Notes: generated from the sequence alone by a model not told the origin. DNA of 64,000 nucleotides from Pyrenophora tritici-repentis (GCF_003171515.1 NC_089390.1:7998001-8062000), one strand, 5' to 3'; positions 23,262 to 35,085 are shown, numbered from the stretch's first letter. Numbers and translations are program-made.

Positions 23262-23267
23262 ACGCGT
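23262..23267. promoter_or_regulatory. MCB-like box (ACGCGT) upstream of RAD21
   Basis: ACGCGT, within GTCGACGCGTCG, sits 48-53 bp upstream of the RAD21 start. In yeasts ACGCGT binds MBF and drives G1/S genes including MCD1. The same arrangement occurs upstream of RFA1 in this window. Confidence 0.5.
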
Positions 23268-23978
23268 CGGGCAGATCGGATGCGCAGATGGTGGGGGCGC
23301 GCCGACAACGTCCAAATTAGGTGCCACAGGTGCGCGCAAACGTGGCAATGGCAGTGAAGGTCCAAATGAATCGAGCGACGATGGTGTTGCGGATGCGCTC
23401 GGTTGTGGAAAGTGATGAGGCTGGTGATGGCTGGATAGAACATGCCAGGCAGGCACGACCCCGGCGCCACCAGCTCTTGCTTAGTCACCTTTTCGTCTGA
23501 TGGTCACCCCGCCACCACCACCACCACCACCATTCGTCCAGCTTCAACACGTGCATGCTGTCACCTCTTGACTATATATCATCACACTCTTATAGGCCTA
23601 ATGATGACTCTTCAGAGTGCCGATAGTATCAATCACACAATATGGTAGTAATCTGCCCTTGGGGTGCACATGCGTCTGGGTTAAGGTCAAGTCCAAAGGC
23701 TGTGCACTCGTAGTTTCGGCAGTTGTTGCAAGGCTGCTGAAGTATTGAGGCGTATAGTGCTCAATCACTCCGATCATGCTTATTGGCCTCACGGGGAGGA
23801 ACTACCATGCGAATGGAATCGCCAAGGCTTGTTGAACACTATGTCCGGTTGTTCAGTGCTGTTATCAAAATGAGGGCATCGGTATTTGGTACACAGGTCC
23901 TGAGTGTAACTCAGATATAACCAGGTCGTTGTGCTCAGTCAAAAATGCAGGGAACTGAACTGAATTTCTGTCACAGCC

Positions 23979-25381
23979 ATGTATCTCTATCATTCTGCTC
24001 TCTTGCTTCTGTTTGCACGACATACTCTAACCCAGCCACCAACTTACGGACAATATGGAGCTTCAGACTTCCTCCGATTCGGATGCTCGCAGCTAGTTGT
24101 TGAGCGAATTGATCCCCTTGTGACTCCAGGACTGAATCCATCGCCGCATATGCACCAGGCGTGTATACACCTTATCCTAATGTCGAACTCGACTAACATG
24201 AGCAGATTGTCGGGGGTAACAGTTTTGACGTCACGGTATAGTACTCTGCTTGTTGAGTGTATGCATAGGACTAAAGAGGCTAGATGGATCCATACACGAT
24301 AGACCCGCCCGCACAGTCTTCTTGTACCTCCTGTATCTACAAGTTAGCATGGCTGCCATGTGTTTAAACCAGCTTACTGACCTAAGCAGGGAAGATACAT
24401 CAAATTACTGGACTGGCTCCATCTATTTCAAGTCGCCCGAGAATGGCACGTATCGGAAAGTTCCACAGATGGCCAACGGACGTCTGAACCAAACTCTCCT
24501 CGAACAAGAAGGGGGTCTTACCATATACTACATGCGTCCGTTTGGCGATGTGAACAAGACTACAACGGCCATGAAACCCGTGAGTCATAATGCATCATTC
24601 CCTCTCTAGATTCCGTCCTCTTACAAATACACAGGGCTTCCGCATGCTTGCTGGCGACGTCATGAATCGCAACAAGAACGGCACCTTTCCAGGCATCTGC
24701 CATAGATGCCTGCAAGCTAGCGAACGTGTTACAGGTGGTTCTGGAGCACCTTGTTCTGCAAATGACACGGCTAGCTTCCCTTTGACACCTTGCCCTGGAG
24801 GCATTCGCGCCACAGTGATATTTCCCTCGTGCTGGGACGGAGTGACATTGGATTCGCCTGACCATAGATCACATGTTGCATATTCACCCAACTCGGGTGC
24901 GCTCGGCGGACTCGCTGATGATAAATGTCCAAGTACCCATCCGGTCAGAATCCCACAGGTAATGTATGAAGTCATGTTCGACACGTCTGGATTCGCAGAT
25001 GCAAAGTACTATCAAGACGGGAAACAGCCTCTGGTGTACAGCTTTGGCGACAGGTGAGTGGCATTTAGTTTAGTCGACGAGGGCTTTGCTGACGAGGGCA
25101 GGACTGGGTTTGGAGCGCATGGCGATTACCTGTTTGGGTGGAAAGGCGATGCTTTGCAGCGAGCCATGGACGCTTTGGGCAACAAGTGTGGAAGCGAAGA
25201 TTGCTCTGCAACACTGACGATTCAGGACGGAAAAGAAGCGATTGCATGTACGAAGGCGCAACAGGCTGTTGAAGATGTAGGAGTAAATACATGTAGGCAG
25301 GCTCTTCTCCGCGGTAAGGGGCGGGATACTGACATGCGCACAGGGCTTGAGGAACTACCCGGTGGTGTGCAGATTACCTAG
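23979..25381 (+). CDS. Secreted DUF1996-domain protein
   Basis: Seven exons: 23979-24158, 24206-24235, 24284-24342, 24390-24579, 24635-25053, 25102-25292, 25344-25381; 368 residues. A signal peptide is followed by the DUF1996 landmarks: RIDPLVTPGLNPSPHMHQIV, CTSC, NYWTGSIYFKSPENGTY, GLTIYYMRP, GFRMLAGDVM, CWDG, DHRSHVAYS, CPSTHPVRIPQ, FGAHGDYLFGW and the terminal LEELPGG. The first intron appears to start with GC rather than GT (see findings). The others are GT-AG of 47-55 nt. Family function is unknown; members are secreted fungal proteins. A transposon begins 75 bp after the stop codon, but the gene itself is complete. Confidence 0.88.
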
Positions 25382-25607
25382 GTACGGCATCGTGTGCGGG
25401 GGTCTAGCCTGTTGGCCACGCGTCTTTGAACATGGTATTCCAATACAGTCAAAGTACGGAGGTGACTTTCAAAAGTTCTTGCTAGCGTATTTGTTAGCGG
25501 CCGATCAGTCGGCCCGACTTTCTTGGCACCCATCCAGATTTTTTGAAGCTGGAGGTAATGGTGGTGATAGTCTATATACTCAATTTTTTGGTGTTTTCAA
25601 CTATACT

Positions 25608-27091
25608 ATGGCTCCTAACACTGATCCCTATACCCGTGCGCTTATTGTGACGCTGAAGTCACCTTTTGGTGGCAAATCTACCGCCCAGATCAGCGCTATC
25701 ACAGGTATTTCACCACGCACTATTGACTCAATTTATGGTAGAGCCTGCCAACGTGGATTTGAGCCTAATTCACCCACTATTAAACTCCTCCCCGAGTACC
25801 TCGAAGACGCCCCTCGCGCTGGTCGCCCTCATAAGCAGGAAGCTATCCACAACGCCACTCTTTCACAAGTATGCCGAGATAGATATGGGAGAGAGAAGAG
25901 CTGTGCTGATATAGCTGGTGATCTTAGTGTTCACGGTTACAACATATCATCCACCACAGTGTGGAGAGTCCTAAAAGCAGCCGGTTACAACAAGACGAAG
26001 CCCACGAGGAAGCCTGGGTTGACGAAGAAGATGAGACAGGAGAGACTTGAGTGGTGTCTTGCCCATCAAGACTGGACTCTGGAGGACTGGAAGAATGTCA
26101 TCTGGTCTGATGAGACCTCTGTCGTGCTCAACCACCGCCGTGGTGGCTATCGGGTCTGGAGAAAACCTGATGAGGTCTTCACCAAAACAGTCATTCGCGA
26201 GCAGTGGAAAGGCTACTCAGAGTTCATGTTCTGGGGCTGCTTCTCTTATGATCACAAGGGCCCATGCCACATCTGGTGCCCTGAGACTGCACAGCAGAAG
26301 AGAGAGGCAGCTCTTCAAATTGAAGAGATGAACAAGGTCCTTGAGCCTATTATGAGGCAGGAGTGGGAGCTTACAACTGGCATGAAGAGGATGGGATTAA
26401 GGAACAAGCCAGGCAGGACTCCGCAATGGAGATGGACAAAAGAGACCGGCAAGCTGTCTCGTGATAGTGGAAGAGGCATAGATTGGTGGCGCTACCAGAC
26501 TCAAGTTCTAATCCCAAAGCTCATTCCCTTCGCTAAGGAGTGCCAGAAAGGGAGACCATGTACTGTAGTTCAAGAGGACAAGGCTCCTTCGCATGCCCAC
26601 TACGCCCAACAACTAGTATACAGTAGAGAGGGAGTAGAGAAGCTTTTATGGTGTGTAGACTCCGCAACAATCAATTCAATCCGGTCACTCTCCTAGACCC
26701 ACTTACCTATCTAGGTAGGGCTTAAACTCCTATAGGTAACTACTAGGCTTAAAGCGGTAATCAATCAATCCAATCTGAACCTTCTAGGACCCACTTAATT
26801 GATTGTTGCGGACTGTGATGGTGTGGCAATTCACCTGACCTCAACGCTATTGAAGCAGCCTGGCCATGGCTCAAGCGGAGAACCACCAGGAAAGGCGCTC
26901 TAAAAAATAGAGCAGAGGGCACAAAGGCATGGCTGGAGGCTTGGGATGAGCTACCTCAACACCAAATCCAGGCTTGGATAGAGCGTATACAGTTTCATGT
27001 AAAGGAGATTATTAGACTTGAAGGCGGCAACGAATACAAGGAGGGGCGGCGCGACCGAACAGTCCAAGCTTCGGTGGTACTACGGCAGTAA
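25608..27091 (+). pseudogene. Tc1/mariner transposase, interrupted by a MITE
   Basis: The frame opens at ATG 25608 (MAPNTDPYTRALIVTLKSPF), with an N-terminal helix-turn-helix region, then the catalytic domain: first Asp in VIWSDETSVV, second in VVQEDKAPSHAH. At codon WC the reading frame runs into an insertion and stops at 26694-26696. The missing end resumes at 26826 as GNSPDLNAIEAAW and runs to TAA at 27089-27091. Removing the 162-bp insert and one 8-bp duplication restores the frame and puts 34 residues between the second Asp and the final Glu, as in the DD34E (Tc1) group. As it stands the copy cannot make a complete enzyme. Confidence 0.9.
26656..26817. mobile_element. hAT-like MITE (162 bp) nested in the transposase
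   Basis: Terminal inverted repeats of about 21 bp (26656-26676 and 26797-26817, core CTCCGCAACAATCAATT, three mismatches near the tips). It is flanked by an exact 8-bp duplication ATGGTGTG at 26648-26655 and 26818-26825. An 8-bp target duplication and TAG/CA-type tips point to the hAT superfamily. No coding capacity. It inserted after the Tc1 element did. Confidence 0.88.
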
Positions 27092-27136
27092 TATAGACCC
27101 CCCTGTCAGCAAGAACTTTTGAAAGTCACCTCCGTA

Positions 27137-27691
27137 CAGGTAGATGGCAATCCAAGACTACACACTGTCATTTCCACCCATGCTCCAGCTCCAGCCAAAG
27201 CGGCAATAGCGCGTGATGTCATGCATCAGCCCTATCTAGCCATTGATGATTTGAAGGCGTGACGCATACATAAGTATAATGTGCAGGCCGCGAACGGACA
27301 AGTCAAAGTGAGTGCAATCTGTCTCATTTGAAAGCATGTGTCACATGATGGCAATAGAGATCATGTTGCAAGATTGCGAGTTGACGTCAAACAATTGGCT
27401 GAATCAAAGTGTACCAAGTCCCCCGGGGTTGGTACCGATGCTTTGACGTTTTAGTCTAACATGTACATGGATCAAGACGACAAATCAACCCCAACCCCAA
27501 AGACGACGTCACAACAGCAGTCTCCAATTGCACTTTGTTGTTTGAAACACGTGCTAGCCCTTCCCGCCTTTTCCTATTGCTAGCAGCATCAATGCGATAA
27601 CCGAGTATTGCCCGACATCTTTTCACGCCCGCTGTCGAGAGACAGGCCACGTTGGACTGGGGCGCAACAGTCGTCTCCTGGCCATGCCAAC
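27137..27691. other. Intergenic region upstream of PMR1
   Basis: About 555 bp between the transposon and the Ca2+ pump. No gene is supported. It contains a CACGTG E-box near 27549. Confidence 0.4.
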
Positions 27692-30600
27692 ATGTCAAAA
27701 GCCACGACGCCCTCACTGCCCGTGTTCAATGTCGCCCATACGCCCTCAAAGTCCCCGCGCTCAGCGTCGCCAATGCTGCAACCCCCAGAGCCGCACAAGC
27801 GAAACGCGACACCCTCAGTACGCCATGCGCTCTTGTGCCACACTCTTGCCTCTGCCCACGCTTCGCTAACACGTGCCCCAACAGTCAATAACATCGACCT
27901 ACTCTCTCCTGTCGGTCCAGGAGACTGCGCAAAAACTCTCGTCGTCGGTAACACATGGCCTCTCCACCTCGGACGCCTCGGCGCGCATACACGTCCATGG
28001 CCTCAACGAACTCCCGTCCGAAGAGCCCGAGCCGCTCTGGCTACGCTTCATCAAGCAGTTCAAGGAGACGCTCATCCTGTTGCTACTGGGCTCCGCCGCT
28101 GTTTCCTTCCTCATGGGTAATCTGGACGACGGAGTCAGCATAACCGTAGCCGTGACAATCGTCGTCACCGTAGGCTTTGTACAGGAATACCGGTCGGAAA
28201 AGTCGATAGAGGCGCTGAGCCAGCTGGTTCCGCACTCTGCACATGTCATCCGCGCCGGCACAGAGCAGCCACGCCCTGGTCGCACGCCCAGTGGGCCGCC
28301 GACTGAAGATATAGAATTGGATACCCTCAAAGACACGACGTCGTCATTGGCCGCAGCCGAGAGGATGTCTGCAACCATATCTGCCACCCTGTTGGTTCCC
28401 GGCGACTTGGTCCTCTTCCACACCGGCGACCGCATACCGGCAGACATTCGAATCACCCATGCCGCAGACCTCAGCATCGACGAGTCCAACTTGACTGGAG
28501 AGAACGAGCCCGTATCCAAATCCATGGATGCCATTGCACCCCCGTCGGCTACCCTACGCTCGCCTTCGCCTTTCTACTCGTCCGAGGCCGCGGGCACGGT
28601 GGGCGCAGATATCCGGCTCAACGACCAGAAGAACATTGCATTCATGGGTACATTGGTTAGATCGGGTTACGGACAAGGCATCGTTATTGGAACTGGCGCC
28701 AATACTGAGTTTGGTGCCATCTCTGCCTCATTACAGGCCATCGAAAGCCCCCGCACCCCTCTGCAGCTTTCCATGGATCGGCTAGGCAAGGATCTGAGTT
28801 ACATGTCTTTCGCAGTCATTGCATTCATCGGCATGGTGGGTTTATGGCGGGGCTGGGACTTTCTCGAGGTTTTTCAAATTGCTGTTTCGCTCGCAGTCGC
28901 TGCCATTCCGGAGGGCCTGCCTATTATCGTTACCGTGACCCTCGCACTGGGCGTCCTGAGAATGTCAAAGCGCGACGCTATAGTTCGACGGTTGCCCAGC
29001 GTAGAGACTCTGGCATCTGTCAACGTTGTTTGTACTGACAAGACAGGTGAGTCACCCATCCATTCCACAACCACACCCGCTGACCGCTACTAGGCACCTT
29101 GACAACCAACCACATGACAGTCACCAAGATATGGCATTTTGATCAGTCAACACCAATTGACGTCAAGGAGAAGCATGATTCTGCCGATCTGGACCCCCCA
29201 ACTCGCAACATTCTACGCATCGGCAACATAGTCAACAATGCCCGCCTACTAAGCGACCAGGCTGCTTCAGCCTCTACAGCTGCCGTACTTTCCTCAACTC
29301 AAGGGGATGACAACTCTCTAGCTAAGAGCCGATGGGTCGGCCAGCCCACTGATGTCGCTCTACTCGACCTCATGGATGCCTTTGAGGAAGATGATGTCAG
29401 GGAGAGACTTGGCGAGCGCAAGTTTGAGACACCTTTCAGTTCCGAGAGGAAGTGGATGGGTGTTGTAGTCGGTGGCACCTCTGGTAGTCACACCCCTGGA
29501 GCGGAGCACTCGTACATCAAAGGTGCACTGGAAAGAGTCCTAGACCGTTGCGACACGTACGTTACAGCACAAGGGAAAGAGGTAGTTTTGGACCAAGCGC
29601 ACAAGCAAGAAGCGATCAAAGCCGCGGATTCAATGGCCCAAGAAGGGTTACGAGTACTCGGCTTCGCAAGTGGTGCGTCCAAATCCAAGAAAAGGAACGC
29701 CAGCGGTACTGCCTCACCAGCGCCATCCGTGAACTCGGCTCTTGGCGATGATGATCAATATCGCGGCCTCGTGTTTGCTGGCCTGGTGGGCATGAACGAT
29801 CCACCGAGGAAGGGTGTAGAAAGAGCCATCAGGCGCTTGATGGCCGGCAAAGTCAAGGTGATTATGATTACAGGTGATGCGGAGACGACGGCAGTCGCCA
29901 TCGGCAAGAGTCTAGGCATGCCAATTACTGCAAACTCAGCAATCGGTCGCTCTGTCATTCGCGGTGATGAACTGGATCGTATGAGCGAGGAAGAGCTTGC
30001 ACAAGCTATCGCAACTACCTCAATCTTCGCGCGAACTAGCCCGGAGCACAAGATGAAGATTGTCCGAGCGCTCCAGTCGCGAGGTGACGTCGTGGCCATG
30101 ACTGGTGATGGTGTGAATGACGCTCCTGCACTCAAAAAGGCCGACATTGGTATTTCAATGGGTCGACTGGGAACAGATGTAGCCAAGGAGGCCGCAGACA
30201 TGATTCTAACAGATGACAACTTCGCCACCATCCTCAATGCAATCGAAGAGGGCAAGGGCATCTTCTACAACATTCAAAACTTCCTCACTTTCCAACTGAG
30301 TACCAGCGCAGCAGCACTCAGTCTAGTTCTAGTCAGCACATTCCTCGGCTTTCCCAATCCCCTCAATGCCATGCAGATTCTCTGGATCAGTAAGTCCTCC
30401 TCCCTCCCCACCCCTCTTCTCTTCAATCTAACACCCATGACAGACATCCTTATGGACGGCCCCCCCGCACAATCCCTTGGCGTTGAGCCCGTCGACCCTT
30501 CCGTAATGGCCCTCCCACCCCGCCCACGCCACGCCCGCGTCCTCACCCGCCCCCTTATCCAGCGTGTCCTCACTTCCGCTTCCATTATAATGATAGGCAC

Positions 30601-30988
30601 CCTCACAACCTACTACCGCGAAATGTCCGTTGACAACCTCGTCACCGCGCGCGACACCACCATGACATTTACCTGTTTCGTCCTCTTCGACATGTTCAAC
30701 GCCCTGACCTGTCGCTCATCATCCAAATCTGTCCTAGCAGGCGAAATCGGCGTCTTTGACAATAAAATGTTCAACTATGCTGTTGCGGGGAGTCTGCTGG
30801 GACAGCTTGCTGTTATTTACTTCCCGCCGCTCCAAAGTGTGTTTCAGACTGAGGCACTGGGGTTGGGCGATCTTGCGCATTTGCTGGCCGTTGCTAGTTG
30901 TGTTTTTTGGGCGGATGAAGCAAGAAAGGCCTATGTGAGATGGAAGGGACGGAGGAGCTTTGGGGGCGGATATAGTACCGTTGTTTAG
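27692..30988 (+). CDS. PMR1: P-type Ca2+/Mn2+-ATPase, secretory-pathway type (PMR1)
   Basis: Four exons: 27692-27817, 27885-29046, 29094-30389, 30444-30988; 1042 residues. It pumps Ca2+ and Mn2+ into the Golgi. Visible landmarks: actuator loop [12 protein letters not shown]4 ion site [20 protein letters not shown], phosphorylation site [13 protein letters not shown] with Asp-Lys-Thr-Gly split by the second intron, the nucleotide-binding [11 protein letters not shown], and the hinge [26 protein letters not shown](I/V)VTVTLALGV(L/M)RM is typical of SPCA/Pmr1 rather than SERCA. A Gly/Pro/Ser insertion (about residues 165-195) lies before the actuator segment. The last intron (54 nt) is free of stops and in frame. 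Confidence 0.94.
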
Positions 30989-31322
30989 GCGGTGGGTTTG
31001 TGTTTGGTGGGTGGACATGAGGCAGGTATGTTTACATGTGTGCTTCATGTTATTTGTCTGGGAGGGAGAAACATATAGGCTGAAGATTTGTGCTGAGGGT
31101 ACATGTGCGTATGTAGCTTGCGCAATGGAGATCTCTTTTGATTATGGACCAGAACTTGGGAGAGTGAGACAAGATGTAGATACAAGGAGATGTTCGGGCA
31201 AAGTTGGAGCGCTTGGTTAAGAGATCAAGATATCAATCTTGCAAAATGGGTAAGCCTAGGACCCGCCTCCTTTGAATGGTTCGTCTCCTTGCTTATAACC
31301 AAACAGAACTATGGGTATCACT
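30989..31322. other. Short convergent intergenic region
   Basis: About 330 bp between PMR1 and the convergent PCI gene. No feature seen. Confidence 0.4.
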
Positions 31323-33063
31323 CTATGACCCAGCTGGCGCAGCAAACGACAACCGAACGACTTTTCCTCCGTCACCACCGGCTTCCTTCTTCCACCCAAG
31401 CACTTCATCGTCATTATTTTCCTTGTTTATTTTCCATGGATTTAAGAACCCTTGGTTCAAGTCCCCACCCTTGACACCCTGAACAGCCATCTTCTGCTTC
31501 GCCTGCGCGATGTACGCATTCAAGAATCCCTGCGTGATGAGACTACCGCATATACACTCCATTTCCAATTCGTCGTATTGGTGCGTGTACGGGTGAACAT
31601 CGTCGACACCTTCAAAATCTGGATCAATGTACGTAGACTTTGTTGTTGAGGCGTAGTCCTGATACACATGACCCATGCTGCGGCGAGGATCATGGGCTTG
31701 TGCGGCCATTGTGGCGTTCTTGATGAGCGACCGGGTCTCAAGATACTGAAATATATGGGCACATGCGTTGAGGTCGAGAAGAGCAGCGGCATTGGTCTTA
31801 TCTCCTACTTGTGCAGTGAGGATGAAGATTTTCCGAAGCAACGACCGCCATACAAGCGGCTCACAGTAGTTACCGACGGGGTAGAAAACGTTGTACTTGA
31901 TCATGAACCCTGAGATTGGGTGAGAGAGGTCGAGGTTGGTGATTCGACGGAAGGTTTCAAGATCGCCTCTGCGAATGGCCTGGGTGAGGGGTTGAAACGC
32001 TTCGCGAAAACCGGCATTTGCGGGATCGCTATAAACCATCTCATTTGGTATTCGTCCGAGAATAATGTTGGCGGCGACAAGTAATACCGCAATTAAGCGA
32101 CGTTGCTGTAGGCATTGCTGGTGGCAATCTCTGTATGCTATTTCCAAAACTAGTTGAGCTGCATAAAAGTTGGTGTTGCTGAAGTGGTATCGACCAAGGT
32201 AGTAAAGGTAGGTGATCCGTTCTCCCGCTGGGTAGATGTGTAAAGGCGGCGAAGAATTCGATATGTTGTTGAAGATGGTCTCGCAGCTGTCCAGCTTGTC
32301 GGCCTGGAAGAGGGTTCTCAAACAAATATTCGCCATTTTGTAGATACCGACCTTCTTGCCATCTGGTTTTCCATCCTTGATTCCACCGGGCACAGTGTTG
32401 CGGTCGTTCAAGCATATTATAAAGGCCTGTCGCACAATATTGGCGGCCTTCTCTGGCAATGACTCTCGTTGGCCGTCCTCGTCTACTTCAACCATGAGTT
32501 CTTGCGCTAGGTCGGGCCTCTTGTCTAAGCCAATGGCAACACGTGCAAACACCTTGGCGTAGTACATGATAGTGGGAAGCATCATGATGCCTTTGGTAGG
32601 GTGCTGCAGCGCACTGTTTGCTCGCCTAGAGTAACGTGAGTTTACAATTCTTACTGTCATTACAATACCGAACTTACGACTGGAGATCTGTCATCAACTC
32701 AAAGACCAACACAAGGTCATCTATGTCCACATCTCGGAGGAAAGTCATCCATCCAACAAGAAATGTAACCAATGAACTCCACGACTGCACAGGCCTTCCT
32801 TCTTCGTCCTCGGACTCTGCCGTCTCGGTAACAACTCGCCTGACCAAATCCTCGAGGCGCTGTTCAGAGTCTTCATCTTCGTAAGGGTAGTTTGTCCTCA
32901 AAGACCCTACGAGTTCTTGATGGTCGGGCGGCCATACACCGCCTTCGCCTGGCTCCAGGAGCACGATCGACTGAAGTTCATGAGCATCTCCTTTCTGGAT
33001 AGCGACATTGACGGCCGTACACAAGCGCGTCTCTACATCGCCCAGACTGTGAACAAACGCCAT
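31323..33063 (-). CDS. PCI-domain protein of the TREX-2 type (Thp1/PCID2-like)
   Basis: Two exons: 33063-32678 and 32625-31323, 562 residues. Landmarks: RVAIGLDKRPDLAQELM, EKAANIVRQAFIICLNDR, GKKVGIYKMANICLRTLF, GERITYLYYLGRYHFSN, then a PCI winged helix with RKIFILTAQVG. Together these match the Thp1/PCID2/CSN12-like group, which pairs with Sac3 in the nuclear-pore TREX-2 complex for mRNA export. CSN12 is the nearest alternative; the LDKRP and KAANIVRQAF segments favour Thp1/PCID2. The frame is open to 33171, but I chose the ATG at 33063 because the extra 36 residues look unconserved. Confidence 0.8.
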
Positions 33064-33527
33064 GGCTACAGAAGCCGTCGTTGGTGGTTGGCGTGGGTCA
33101 AACCTGGGTGGCAGCTCTGTCGCGGAGCTATGCAAAGGGCCCTCGCTTAGCATCCGCAGCATCCCTGTCACCGATCATTGTGATCGAAAACGGCTCTCGC
33201 TCGGTCCCTTACTTTGGACGACTAAAACTCATGGAGCAGGCAAGCTTAGTAATAAGTCTTGACTCAATTCCTTTTCCCAAGACCCCATACCCCCAGCAAT
33301 ATGACTAACTCAGTAACGATTTTGAAGTACCCAATATTCCTAATAGCATCCCTGGGCTTTCACATGTCACACCTAATGCCACAGCTCCACTGTGACATCA
33401 CAAGTGGTAATATGCGAAACATGACGCATATCTGTGCAATCGTATAATCAAGGCGCAGCTCCGAAGTGAACTCTATGTATCAATCTTCACATGTACTGTC
33501 CCTTCACCCTAGAGCCAGTTCTCCATC
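33064..33527. other. Divergent intergenic region
   Basis: About 460 bp between the leftward PCI gene and the rightward monooxygenase. No gene seen. Confidence 0.4.
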
Positions 33528-35085
33528 ATGGGCTACTATATGGCATACTTTCTCACTCACCCCATTCTCTTCATCTACCAGGTCATCCAACAAGTAATCG
33601 ACCTGATCCTTTCACCCACACCTCCACCGCCAAACCCTAATCTCGTGCGGCCCAAGATTGCCGTCATTGGTGCAGGGCTAACAGGCGTGTCGGCCGCATC
33701 GCATATTGTAGGCCATGGCTTCGACTGCCGCATTTTCGAGGCTGGACCAAAGGAAGAACTAGGCGGGATATGGAGTCGGGTGAACAATACGTCTGGTCTG
33801 CAGATTCATTCTATCATGTACCGCTTTCATCCTTCGGTGCATTGGAAGAAGGGGTATCCCAATCGCCAACAAATCGTCTCGTAGATCAGGTCGCTATGGC
33901 CTGGAAGCAAAGACAGAGTTCAACACGCGCGTGGAAAAGGTTTACAAGGATCCTCATGGTCGATGGATCATCAACGACCCGTCTCATGGACGTTTCGATA
34001 GCGTCATCGCGGCAATTGGCACATGTGGTGACGCAAAGATGCCTACGCTTCCTGGCCAAGAGCACTTCCAGGGCGAGATCTGGCATAGTTCAAAACTCGA
34101 CGGCAAGGTAGCAAAAAGCAAGAAAGTGGCCATTATCGGGGGTGGTGCCTCAGCAGTCGAAGCTCTGGAATTCGTTGCCAGCCAGGAAGCCGAACACACC
34201 AATATACTCGCCCGCAGCGACAAATGGATCATCCCACGGAACCCGCTTGTCGACGCCATTCTGGCATTTAACGTCTTTGGCAGCGAAACAATCTTCTCAT
34301 GGATTCCAGAGTACATCTTGCGCCTCTTCTTCTACCGCGATCTGTACGACATATCGCCCCCACCCAACAGCGGCAAAGGCCTCTTCACTGAGACACCGAT
34401 GGTAAATGATCAAGTCCTTGACCTCATCCGCTGCGGCCGCGCCTCCTGGCTCCGCGGCGACATCAACGGCTACGACCCATGTGGAAAAGGCATCAGGTTC
34501 AATAAGCGCGCCCAAGGGGTACCCAAAAACGGTCCTGGTGTCGAACACATGATAGAAGCGGACATTGTCATCATGGCCACAGGCTACAAGCGCCCATCCC
34601 TAAACTTCCTCCCAGCAGACGTCTTCAAGGAACCCTACGAACCACCAAACTGGTACCTGCAAGTCTTTCCTCTCGACTATCCGGATATCTGCGCCAACAA
34701 CTGCACGTACGTGAATGCAATTGGCACCATAAGAAACTACCACATTGGAATCTATACGCGCTTTCTACTCATGTACCTCGTTGACCCGTTGGCACGACCG
34801 CAGATAAGGTGGATGAAGCGCTGGATAGACTTTACACGATTCATCAAGAGCAAAGCACCGGGTGGTGCTTTCGACTTCTTCACATACTCTGAGCTCATCT
34901 ACTGGTTCTTGTTTACGATTGCGATTAATCCGCTTAGGTGGAAATGGGCGGCGTTTGTGCTGTTTGGTGTGGGCAAGGGACTGCCGCTAAGCGTGGTGCA
35001 GCATGAGGATAGGGCGCGGAATGGACTGGCCATGACGAATGGTATCAGTAATGGCAATTATGACTACAATGAAGAGGAAAGTTAG
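33528..35085 (+). pseudogene. Flavin-dependent monooxygenase (FMO/BVMO type), reading frame broken
   Basis: The first frame (33528-33884, 118 residues) has a membrane-like N-terminus and the FAD site KIAVIGAGLTGVSAASHI with LGGIW. It ends at TAG 33882-33884. A second frame, offset by one base, continues as RYGLEAKTEFNTRVEKVY and runs to 35085. It carries the family fingerprint HFQGEIWHSSKLD, the NADPH site VAIIGGGASAVEALEF and ATGYKRPSLNF, then a hydrophobic C-terminus. No intron with usable splice sites restores the junction. This is either a decayed gene or an assembly error. If intact it would oxygenate a small molecule at the membrane; the substrate is unknown. Confidence 0.82.

Larger units (their letters stand above)
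25457..27134 (+). mobile_element. Tc1/mariner-family DNA transposon (1678 bp)
   Basis: Perfect 27-bp terminal inverted repeats (25457-25483 and 27108-27134, starting CGGAGGTGACTTTC) are flanked by TA on both sides (25455-25456, 27135-27136), the usual target duplication of this superfamily. The interior codes for a DDE transposase interrupted by a nested MITE. Without the nested insertion and its duplication the element is 1508 bp. The element is not AT-biased, so it shows no strong sign of repeat-induced point mutation. Confidence 0.95.

Noticed and set aside
25347..25607. 87-codon upstream extension of the transposase frame
   Set aside because: It crosses the transposon's left end into the last DUF1996 exon, so the start at 25608 inside the element is used.
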